Assembly: GCA_045637505.1 (NCBI GenBank)
Contig: JAZTZO010000007.1
Coordinates: 36,820-100,819 of the forward strand
Origin: RGIG4079 sp045637505
GTDB taxonomy: Bacteria > Bacteroidota > Bacteroidia > Bacteroidales > Muribaculaceae
DNA length: 64,000 nt
Direction: 5' to 3'
The translations under genes and the position numbers were made by a program. Under the pieces are notes generated by a model, which had not been told where the DNA came from, ran no database searches, and worked only from the letters and a program-made list of their open reading frames with translations. Positions 43,584 through 51,435 of this stretch are shown here, in pieces; position 1 is the stretch's first letter, and every line of letters starts with the position of its first letter.

Positions 43584-44146
43584 AAATCCTCGCTATAAAT
43601 AGAGCTCTAAATCAGCCGGTAGGTGAAGCCATTAATCATCTATCGATTATTCCCGATTCAGCAATCATTCGCGAGGGCAAACCATTTTTCATCCCCTCAT
43701 TTTCTCAACAATGGAAATATGAGGTAACCATTGCATTCAGAGTAAAACGATTGGGCAAAAACATTGCAGCAAAATTTGCTCACCGCTACATCGATGCCAT
43801 AGCTTTAGCTGTGCGCACTCGCCCCATTGACTTTGAACAATCAATTCAGGCTTCGGCCATTACTACAGCATTTGATGGTGCGTTCATTATTGGCGACTGG
43901 GTAGAATTTGAGTCGTTAGATAGCATCAAATCATTGTCAATTGAAATCGAATCACACAAAGTTTTGATTAACATTGAACAACTTGCAATTGAAAAAACCA
44001 TCGAACTTTTAAGTCGATATCTTACACTTAAAATTGGCGATATTATAGCACCTGCTGCGTTGGCAATAGGGGGCAACATAATAATAAACACCATCATCGA
44101 TGGCAAATTAAATGAACTTAACAACATAAGATTAAAATTTAAATAA
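43580..44146 (+). CDS. FAH-family protein lacking metal ligands
   Basis: 188 residues. The central part (GKPFFIPSFSQQWKYEVTIAFRVKRLGKNIAAKFAHRYIDAIALAVRTRP) aligns with Bacteroidetes fumarylacetoacetate hydrolase-family proteins, whose equivalent segment is YExE...RLGKxIxxKFAHRYYDxIxxGIDFTARD. Here the second Glu and the Asp are replaced (YEVT; no D in RTRPI), so the divalent metal site is probably lost. Fold probably kept, catalysis doubtful. Starts inside the rex stop and ends 9 nt before porU. Confidence 0.72.
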   Translation: MKILAINRALNQPVGEAINHLSIIPDSAIIREGKPFFIPSFSQQWKYEVTIAFRVKRLGKNIAAKFAHRYIDAIALAVRTRPIDFEQSIQASAITTAFDGAFIIGDWVEFESLDSIKSLSIEIESHKVLINIEQLAIEKTIELLSRYLTLKIGDIIAPAALAIGGNIIINTIIDGKLNELNNIRLKFK

Positions 44147-44155
44147 CATATTGCT

Positions 44156-47100
44156 ATGATATTACGAAACATATCCAAAATTATCGTTTGCTTAATTGCA
44201 TTAAATTGTTTCAACATTGCTGGCGCATATACTCCGTCATACTATACAAGCAACTCAAAACTTAATTCGGGCAACTGGGTAAAAGTGAAAGTAACCAAAA
44301 TAGGTATGCAAGAAATCTCCTACGACCAACTTCGCGAATGGGGATTTTCTGACCCTTCAAAAGTGTGCGTATATGGATATGGTGGCACCCTATTAACCAA
44401 AAACACCTTCAGTGCTAATCTACCCGACGACCTCCCTGCTCAACCAGTATATTATGGCGATGACAAAATCATATTCTATGGCGAACCCGACTACAAGGTA
44501 AATCTCGGTTCAGACGAAAAGAAAATAGATGTTGTGCGCAATATGTACTCATCAGCTGGATACTATTTCTTGAGCGACTACTCTAATTCGACAACCCCTA
44601 TTCCATCGGCTATAGGCTACAATTTGAGCAACATCCTCAGCCGCGAATATCACAACAACATATTATACATTGAAAACGAAATTGAAAATCCTGGTATGGC
44701 AGGCACATTCTTCTTTGACAAAAGCCTCCTCAACGGGCCTCAAACATATACATTTAACCTCGTTGACCCTTATTCAAGCGATGCCGATGCAATTTTCAAA
44801 TACAACTATGGAGCTAAAGTTCCTGCATATACAGCGCTAAATGTAGATTTTGACTACCCTGCTTCACTCATCACTAAAACTAAAAACAATCAAGTTATTC
44901 CAAGTTCGCTTGAATCACAATATTTCTACACAAGTGATGGCGAAATAACTTTTAAGACCAACGATACTACTGCTCGCGAGTTATCGTTTACCATCTCATT
45001 CCCATCAGATAAAGCAGCCACATATGCTGCCGTTGACAATGCATACATCATTTATCGTCGACAAAACAATCTCGACAACAATGCTCAATTGAGAATGTCA
45101 TTTGCCAGCATCAATGCCAATACCAACTTCATTCTCTCTAACGGTAATGAAAATATTCAAGTGTGGAATGTAACAAATCCGTTAAACATCTACCCACACA
45201 AAACAAAATATTATGAAAGTTCAAAACGCCTCATCGGTACATTTGACAAAAGTTATATTTTTGCCAATACAGGTCAGGCTTGCCTTGTGGCTTTTGACCC
45301 AACAAAAGAGATGCATAAGGCTGAAATAGTGGGAAAAGTGGAAAACCAAAATCTCCACAACATCTCAACGCCCAATATGGTTATCATAACCAACAACCTT
45401 TGCGAGCCATATGCCGAGATAGTAGCACAAGCCCACCGCGACCATCAAAACTTAAATGTGTTGGTGGTAAACCAAGAAAAAATATTCAATGAATTTTCAT
45501 CGGGAACACCTTCGGCTATGGGATATCGTCGTTTCCTCAAAATGTTATACGACCGCAACAAGAATAAACTTAAATACCTATTATTGTTTGGCGAAGGCTC
45601 GTGGGACAACCGTGGAGTAATATTCCCTAAAGAAGATCGCCTACTCACCTATCAAGCCGAAATCGTTGAAGATGCTCGCAGTGCGGCAAAAGCATTCTGT
45701 GGCGACTCTTACTTTGGCATGCTCAACGATGAATATGTGCCTGAATACTTCTACAACACCGAAGTAGTGCTCGGCATCGGCCGCATTCCTGCTCAATCCG
45801 AAACCAATGCACAAGCTGCAACAAACAAAATCCTCAATTATCTACAAAATCCTCCTACGCAACCAGTATTTAATCGCGCAATTATTCTTGCCGACGAAGG
45901 CGATGCCTATGGACACGCAATGCAACAAGAAGAAAATATCGACTCTATATTGTCAATATCACCTGCCACAACTTGTACTCGCGCATTCCTCACATTCTAT
46001 CCTTCTACCGACAAAGATGCGCCCGAAGCCCGCGATTTAGTGACTCAAGCATTAAACAAAGGACAAATCCTATTTAGTTTTGCTGGACATGGTGCCGAAA
46101 CATCATTTGCTCCAAAAAACTTATGGACTGCAAAAGACATTAAAGAAACATCTTATAACTATCCACCATTTGCAATGTTTGCTACTTGCGACGCATTCTC
46201 ATTCGACCGCAAAGATGGTGGTATGGCCGAGCAATCACTTTACAAAGAAGATGGTGGATTTATTGCAGCCGTTGCAGCAAGCCGCACCGTTTATATGCAA
46301 TTTAACCAATACATCAATCGTGCATTTACTTGCGAGTTATTTAGCGCAAGCAACAACGACCTCATTGGCGATGTCTTCCGCAAAGCCCGCAATCGCGCGT
46401 CAACCACTATCTCTGACCGCACGCTCGGTGTTAACACCATGTGCTACAACCTTGCCGGCGACCCCGCTCTCCCATTATACAAACCAACGCTCAAGGTCAA
46501 CACATCATCTATCAATGATGCAGCCATTGAGCAAGAGTCAACTACCTATCCCACTATTTCTCCCCTATCTAAAAACATCATAAAAGGGAACATCGTTGAC
46601 AATAATGGAAATATTCAAAAATCTTTCAATGGCACTGTAACCCTCTCAATATACGACGGTCCTTCAATCATATCGGCCTATTCAAAGAAGAGTGGCAACA
46701 CATCTACTCAAGTCATTGAATATAACGATTCAATAATCAAAGCTCCTATTAAATCATATTATAAGAGCGATAGTATTGCAATTGTATTTGATGAAACTCA
46801 AATGGCCGAAATTTCAACTACCGTAACCAATGGCGAATTTGAGATTTCATTAGTTACTCCAGTAGCTCAAAAGCCCAACTCAATCAATCGCATATCTTAT
46901 TTTGCAATAAGCAACGACAAAAAAACTCGTGCATCGGGATACCTCAACTATGTAACCGTGGGCGAATATAACGCTGAAACTGCTATCGACGACACTACTG
47001 CTCCTGTTATCGAAAATTGCTACATCAACGACATTTCGTTTGCCAACGGTGATATCGTAGAAAGCGACTTCACATTCTTCGCTTCTATTAGTGCCGACGA

Positions 47101-47617
47101 AACAGGCATCAACACTGCCAATAATATTAGCGCAATGGCAACACTCTCTCTCGACGGCAAAAAATCGTTCCCATTTGCCAATTCGGCAATAACAATCAAT
47201 GCCGATGGTAGCGCTTCGCTTGAGTATATCATTAACGACATCGAAGACGGACATCACACATTAACATTAAATATTAAAGACAACGCTGGAAATAGTTCAT
47301 CAAAAACAATTTCGTTTGTTGTAGTTAATCGTAGTGCGTCAGTAATGCTCAATGTTGCCGAAATACCGGCTCGCACCGAAGCTACATTTGCCATCGACCA
47401 CAACTTCAAGGATGAGCCAATGGGACGCATCGTTATTGAAGACTCTAACGGTAATACCATATTCACCAAAAACAACTGTTCATTCCCCTACACATGGGAC
47501 CTCAAAGACACTAACGGAAAAGTTGTTAACGATGGCAACTACAAGGCCTATGTAATTCTTAAAGGTGGCAACCTTTATGGTAGCTCCGATAAAATTGATG
47601 TTATCGTAGTAAAATAA
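44156..47617 (+). CDS. porU: Type IX secretion system C-terminal signal peptidase PorU
   Basis: 1153 residues. Signal peptide (ICLIALNCFNIAGAY region), N-terminal beta-rich domains, and a gingipain-type (C25) peptidase domain at about 420-760: LLLFGEGSWDNRG, FCGDSYFGML, GIGRIPAQSETNA, then catalytic His645 in FAGHGAET and Cys678 in FATCDAFSFD. The C-terminus (NGKVVNDGNYKAYVILKGG) is typical. PorU is the outer-membrane sortase-like protease that removes the sorting domain of T9SS cargo and attaches it to A-LPS. PorV follows downstream, the usual neighbour. Ends at a clear terminator. Confidence 0.95.
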   Translation: MILRNISKIIVCLIALNCFNIAGAYTPSYYTSNSKLNSGNWVKVKVTKIGMQEISYDQLREWGFSDPSKVCVYGYGGTLLTKNTFSANLPDDLPAQPVYYGDDKIIFYGEPDYKVNLGSDEKKIDVVRNMYSSAGYYFLSDYSNSTTPIPSAIGYNLSNILSREYHNNILYIENEIENPGMAGTFFFDKSLLNGPQTYTFNLVDPYSSDADAIFKYNYGAKVPAYTALNVDFDYPASLITKTKNNQVIPSSLESQYFYTSDGEITFKTNDTTARELSFTISFPSDKAATYAAVDNAYIIYRRQNNLDNNAQLRMSFASINANTNFILSNGNENIQVWNVTNPLNIYPHKTKYYESSKRLIGTFDKSYIFANTGQACLVAFDPTKEMHKAEIVGKVENQNLHNISTPNMVIITNNLCEPYAEIVAQAHRDHQNLNVLVVNQEKIFNEFSSGTPSAMGYRRFLKMLYDRNKNKLKYLLLFGEGSWDNRGVIFPKEDRLLTYQAEIVEDARSAAKAFCGDSYFGMLNDEYVPEYFYNTEVVLGIGRIPAQSETNAQAATNKILNYLQNPPTQPVFNRAIILADEGDAYGHAMQQEENIDSILSISPATTCTRAFLTFYPSTDKDAPEARDLVTQALNKGQILFSFAGHGAETSFAPKNLWTAKDIKETSYNYPPFAMFATCDAFSFDRKDGGMAEQSLYKEDGGFIAAVAASRTVYMQFNQYINRAFTCELFSASNNDLIGDVFRKARNRASTTISDRTLGVNTMCYNLAGDPALPLYKPTLKVNTSSINDAAIEQESTTYPTISPLSKNIIKGNIVDNNGNIQKSFNGTVTLSIYDGPSIISAYSKKSGNTSTQVIEYNDSIIKAPIKSYYKSDSIAIVFDETQMAEISTTVTNGEFEISLVTPVAQKPNSINRISYFAISNDKKTRASGYLNYVTVGEYNAETAIDDTTAPVIENCYINDISFANGDIVESDFTFFASISADETGINTANNISAMATLSLDGKKSFPFANSAITINADGSASLEYIINDIEDGHHTLTLNIKDNAGNSSSKTISFVVVNRSASVMLNVAEIPARTEATFAIDHNFKDEPMGRIVIEDSNGNTIFTKNNCSFPYTWDLKDTNGKVVNDGNYKAYVILKGGNLYGSSDKIDVIVVK

Positions 47618-47637
47618 TTCAATTTAAATAACACCCC

Positions 47638-47674
47638 AGCCCTCTAAATGACATTTTTAGAGGGCTTATTTTTT
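47638..47674 (+). terminator. Terminator after porU
   Basis: 11-bp stem (47638-47648 with 47656-47666), then a T-run. porV is therefore likely to have its own promoter in the 82 nt that follow. Confidence 0.8.
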
Positions 47675-47756
47675 CATAAAATATCATAAACTGCACGCTG
47701 TAAGCAATAAAACACACTTTTTTGAGTTTATATATTTAGCTACATAGTAAAATAAT

Positions 47757-48962
47757 ATGAACAAGACATTAAAATCACTCTTAATAGGACTTTTAGTCAT
47801 AGCCATGTGCACACCTTCGGCCTTTGCCCAAGATGCAACTGGCAAAAACGAATTTAACCCCGTGCAAACAGGTGTTACATCGCTAAATATCGCTCCCGAT
47901 GCGCGTAGTGCATCAATGGGTGACCTCGGTGTTGCAACCGACCCCGATGTTAACTCTCAATATTGGAACCCTTCTAAATATGCGTTTGCATATAGCAAAG
48001 GTTCGGTGGGGTTAAGTTACACTCCATGGTTGAGAAAACTCGTTAACGACATTTTCCTTGCCAACCTATCGGGTTATTGGAAAGTAGGCAGTGGCGACAA
48101 TCAAGCATTAAGCGCATCGCTTCGCTACTTCTCTCTTGGTGAAGTAAATACCTCCGACCAATCGGGCGTAACAACTCAAAGCCTCAACCCTTATGAAATG
48201 GCTGTTGACCTCGGCTATTCACGCAAACTTTCTGAAAAATTTTCTATGGGGGTAGCGTTCCGTTACATCTACTCCGACCTTGGATTCTCTGACTCATATG
48301 CTGGCGACCAAACCAACGGAGCTTCGGCTTTCGCTGCCGACATTTCAGGGTTCTTCAACACCTATCCTGTTATAGGTCGCAACGAATGCCAATGGTCGTG
48401 GGGTTGGAATATCTCAAACATTGGTTCAAAAGTTTCTTACAACAATGGCGAAGACCCTGCATTCCTTCCCACAAACCTTCGTTTGGGTACAACATTTGCA
48501 TTCCCTCTTGCCGACTATCACACCCTCGCACTTTCGGTTGATTTAAATAAACTTCTTGTTCCTACCAAACCTCGCGAAAGCGACTTTGGCGAGGACACCG
48601 AAGGACAACAAGCCTATCTTGATGCCCTTGAAGACTGGGAAAACATGTCGTCAATTTCGGGTATTTTCAAATCATTTACCGATTCACCTGGGGGACTCAA
48701 AGAAGAGCTTCGCGAAATCACCTATTCGGTGGGTGCCGAATATAACTACAACCAACAATTTTTCCTTCGCGCAGGTTATTTCTACGAAAACGAGTTTAAA
48801 GGCAACCGCCAATACTTTGGCATCGGTGCAGGTTTTGCTCTAAATGTGATTAAGCTCGATGCTTCATACATGATTGCTACAGCACAAACTTCTCCTCTTG
48901 ACCAAACTCTTCGTTTCACCCTTGCGTTTGACATGGATGGTCTCAAAGAACTCATACGATAA
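47757..48962 (+). CDS. porV: Type IX secretion outer-membrane protein PorV
   Basis: 401 residues: signal peptide ending CTPSAFAQ, then GVTSLNIAPDARSASMGDLGVATDPDVNSQYWNPSKYAFA, the PorV hallmark of the FadL-like barrel family, and a strand-rich body ending in an aromatic barrel terminus. PorV receives cargo from the translocon and presents it to PorU. Followed after 2 nt by ispF. Confidence 0.95.
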   Translation: MNKTLKSLLIGLLVIAMCTPSAFAQDATGKNEFNPVQTGVTSLNIAPDARSASMGDLGVATDPDVNSQYWNPSKYAFAYSKGSVGLSYTPWLRKLVNDIFLANLSGYWKVGSGDNQALSASLRYFSLGEVNTSDQSGVTTQSLNPYEMAVDLGYSRKLSEKFSMGVAFRYIYSDLGFSDSYAGDQTNGASAFAADISGFFNTYPVIGRNECQWSWGWNISNIGSKVSYNNGEDPAFLPTNLRLGTTFAFPLADYHTLALSVDLNKLLVPTKPRESDFGEDTEGQQAYLDALEDWENMSSISGIFKSFTDSPGGLKEELREITYSVGAEYNYNQQFFLRAGYFYENEFKGNRQYFGIGAGFALNVIKLDASYMIATAQTSPLDQTLRFTLAFDMDGLKELIR

Positions 48963-48964
48963 CT

Positions 48965-49441
48965 ATGATTAGAATAGGACAAGGAATTGATGTTCACAAG
49001 CTTGTAGAAGGTCGCGACCTTTGGATTGCTGGCGTAAAAATCCCCTATCATTTAGGACTTCTTGGCCATAGCGATGCCGATGTTGCTCTACATGCCCTTA
49101 GCGACGCCCTACTTGGAGCTGCATCTATGCGCGACATAGGATATCACTTCCCCGACACCGACCCCACTTATAAAGGCGCCGACTCAAGAGTATTGCTACA
49201 CCGTGTGCGTGAAATGCTCTGCGAAAATGGGTTCACCATTGGTAATGTTGACATCACTATTGCTGCTCAAGCACCTAAAATGTTGCCTCATATCCCTCAA
49301 ATGATACAAAATATCGCCGATGATTTATTAATTAGCCCCGATTGCGTATCGGTCAAAGCCACTACTACCGAGCACCTTGGCTTCACTGGTAGAGGTGAAG
49401 GGATTGCAGCTTTTGCTGTTGCATTAATAGATAAGCAATAG
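48965..49441 (+). CDS. ispF: 2-C-methyl-D-erythritol 2,4-cyclodiphosphate synthase
   Basis: 158 residues: RIGQGIDVHKLVEGR (metal-binding Asp-x-His), LGLLGHSDADVALHALSDALLGA, DIGYHFPDTDP, and C-terminal VSVKATTTEHLGFTGRGEGIAAFA. Methylerythritol phosphate isoprenoid pathway. Coupled to porV by a 2-nt gap, an arrangement common in Bacteroidetes. Confidence 0.97.
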   Translation: MIRIGQGIDVHKLVEGRDLWIAGVKIPYHLGLLGHSDADVALHALSDALLGAASMRDIGYHFPDTDPTYKGADSRVLLHRVREMLCENGFTIGNVDITIAAQAPKMLPHIPQMIQNIADDLLISPDCVSVKATTTEHLGFTGRGEGIAAFAVALIDKQ

Positions 49442-49534
49442 AGGATATTATTGTTAAAAAAACACAATACATCTATCTGCGTCGTTAATAAATGTTATAG
49501 ACAGCAACTCTCATCATTATATTTAATGCATTGA

Positions 49535-49567
49535 GTTGTAACACACTAAAAAATATCGTAAATTTGC
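49535..49567 (+). promoter_or_regulatory. Promoter of the rimP-nusA-infB operon
   Basis: GTTG (49535-49538), 20-nt spacer, TAAATTTGC (49559-49567). Predicted start of transcription near 49574. Confidence 0.7.
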
Positions 49568-49582
49568 ACTTGAAATAGTCAC

Positions 49583-49610
49583 GGAGGAGGCCAAGAGCTT
49601 CCTCCTTTTT
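49583..49610 (+). promoter_or_regulatory. Terminator-like hairpin in the rimP leader (candidate attenuator)
   Basis: GGAGGAGGC-CAAGA-GCTTCCTCC (one G-U pair) followed at once by TTTTT at 49606-49610. It starts about 10 nt into the predicted transcript and ends 17 nt before the rimP ATG, so it lies inside the operon's own leader rather than after an upstream gene. Confidence 0.6.
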
Positions 49611-49626
49611 ATTAAACATATCGAAA

Positions 49627-50094
49627 ATGATTGACAAACAGCTACTCACTCAAACAATAGAGCAAGCAATCGAAGGCTCATCAATATTCATTGTTGATGT
49701 AAAAATCAATCCAGGCAACGCTATTGTAGTGGAGATTGACAGCCCCGAGAATATTGACATTGACACTTGTGCAGCAATTACTCGCAAAATCGAAGCAGTT
49801 TTTGATCGCGATGCCGAAGACTACGAGCTCGAAGTAGGGTCGGCTGGGCTCACCGCTCCGTTTAAGGTAAAGGGCCAATATCTCAAAAACATTGGTAACG
49901 AAGTAGAGGTGCTCACACGCGATGGACGCAAAATGCAAGGAACTCTCGTTGCTGTAGGCGACGACGATTTCACCATCGAAGTAGCTAAAAAAGTGAAGGA
50001 ACCCGGGGCTAAACGCCCTTCTATAATAATGGAGCCTATTACTCTCGAAATAAGTAATACCAAATCAGTAAAATATTTAATTAACTTCAAATAA
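49627..50094 (+). CDS. rimP: Ribosome maturation factor RimP
   Basis: 155 residues: IDIDTCAAITRKIEAVFDRDAEDYELEVGSAGLTAPFKVKGQYLKNIGNEVEVLTRDGRKMQGTLVAV, the RimP N-domain (IxSPGLxxPLK equivalent here VGSAGLTAPFK) and Sm-like C-domain. Assists 30S assembly. Leads rimP-nusA-infB. Confidence 0.95.
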   Translation: MIDKQLLTQTIEQAIEGSSIFIVDVKINPGNAIVVEIDSPENIDIDTCAAITRKIEAVFDRDAEDYELEVGSAGLTAPFKVKGQYLKNIGNEVEVLTRDGRKMQGTLVAVGDDDFTIEVAKKVKEPGAKRPSIIMEPITLEISNTKSVKYLINFK

Positions 50095-50109
50095 AACGAC
50101 CAATAAAAA

Positions 50110-51366
50110 ATGGCTAAAAAAGAAGAAACACCTAATATGGTGGAACAATTTGCCGAGTTTAAAGAACTCAAGCACATCGACAAAACAACTATGATTAGCG
50201 TGTTGGAAGAATCATTCCGCAACGTGTTAATCAAGATGCTTGGATCTGACGTCAACCTCGACGTAATTCTTAACCCCGACAAGGGCGATGTTCAAATTCT
50301 TCAAAACCTCAAAGTTGTTCCCGACGGAGAAGTCATTGACATTAATAAAGAAATTAGTCTTAGCGATGCTCGTGCAGGAGGTGACCCCGATGCCGAAATT
50401 GGCGAAGATTTCTCTAAAGAAATTATTTTTGCCAACTTTGGTCGTCGCGCTATCCTTAACTTGCGTCAAACTCTTCAATCTAAAATACTCGACCTTCAAA
50501 AAGAAGCTATCTATGCTAAATTTAAAGAACTTGAAGGCGACCTCGTTGTGGGTGAAGTATATCAAACATGGAAACATGAAATACTTCTTCTCGACGATGA
50601 CAAAAACGAGCTTCTACTACCAAAAAGCGAATCAATCCCCGGCGATTTCCTTCGCAAAGGCGAAACTATTAGAGCCGTTGTTGCTAATGTTGACAACAAA
50701 AACAACAACCCTAAAATTACAGTATCGCGCACAAGCGAGCACTTCCTTCGTCGTCTTCTCGAGCTTGAAGTTCCCGAAATTCACGATGGACTCATCAACA
50801 TTCGTGCCGTGGCTCGTATCCCAGGTGAACGTGCTAAAATTGCCGTTGAAAGCTACGACGACCGCATTGATGCTGTAGGTGCTTGTGTAGGGGTTAAAGG
50901 TTCTCGCATTCATGGCATCGTTCGTGAACTTCGCAATGAAAATATCGATGTAATTAACTACTCTCAAAATGTAGAGGTACTCATAGGCCGTGCTCTCAAC
51001 CTCTCAATGACACCTCAAATGCGCATCGACTACGATGCTAAAAAAGCCGAAGTATTCCTTCGCCCCGAAGATATTTCATTGGCTATCGGTAAGGGTGGTC
51101 TCAACATCAAATTGGCATCTATGCTCACCGGATTCAATATTGATGTATATCGCGAAGGCACATTCTCTAACGAAGAAGACATCTATCTCGATGAATTCAA
51201 AGACGAAATCGATGCATGGGTTATTGAAGCTCTCAAAGGCATGGGTTGCGTAACAGCTAAAGCCGTTCTCAACACTCCTCGCCAAGACCTCATCGACAAA
51301 GCCGATCTTGAAGAAGAAACTGTTGACTTCGTTCTTGAAATCCTCAATGCCGAATTTGAAGACTAA
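50110..51366 (+). CDS. nusA: Transcription termination/antitermination protein NusA
   Basis: 418 residues: NusA N-domain (1-125), S1 domain (about 130-200: EGDLVVGEVYQTWKHEILLL), then two KH domains (RIPGERAKIAVESYDDRIDAVGACVGVKGSRIHGIVRELRNENIDVI; LAIGKGGLNIKLASMLTGFNIDV). The C-terminal acidic repeats of enterobacterial NusA are absent, as expected outside Proteobacteria. Binds RNA polymerase and nascent RNA; may regulate its own operon through the leader hairpin. Confidence 0.97.
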   Translation: MAKKEETPNMVEQFAEFKELKHIDKTTMISVLEESFRNVLIKMLGSDVNLDVILNPDKGDVQILQNLKVVPDGEVIDINKEISLSDARAGGDPDAEIGEDFSKEIIFANFGRRAILNLRQTLQSKILDLQKEAIYAKFKELEGDLVVGEVYQTWKHEILLLDDDKNELLLPKSESIPGDFLRKGETIRAVVANVDNKNNNPKITVSRTSEHFLRRLLELEVPEIHDGLINIRAVARIPGERAKIAVESYDDRIDAVGACVGVKGSRIHGIVRELRNENIDVINYSQNVEVLIGRALNLSMTPQMRIDYDAKKAEVFLRPEDISLAIGKGGLNIKLASMLTGFNIDVYREGTFSNEEDIYLDEFKDEIDAWVIEALKGMGCVTAKAVLNTPRQDLIDKADLEEETVDFVLEILNAEFED

Positions 51367-51435
51367 TCCTATCAACCTTCATAGTTAACTCATCTCCTCA
51401 ATATTTAATTAAGCAGTAACACCTTTAAGTAATAT

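Noticed and set aside
46080..46583. Plus-strand open frames of 77-167 codons inside porU
   Set aside because: Out-of-frame shadows within conserved PorU catalytic sequence.
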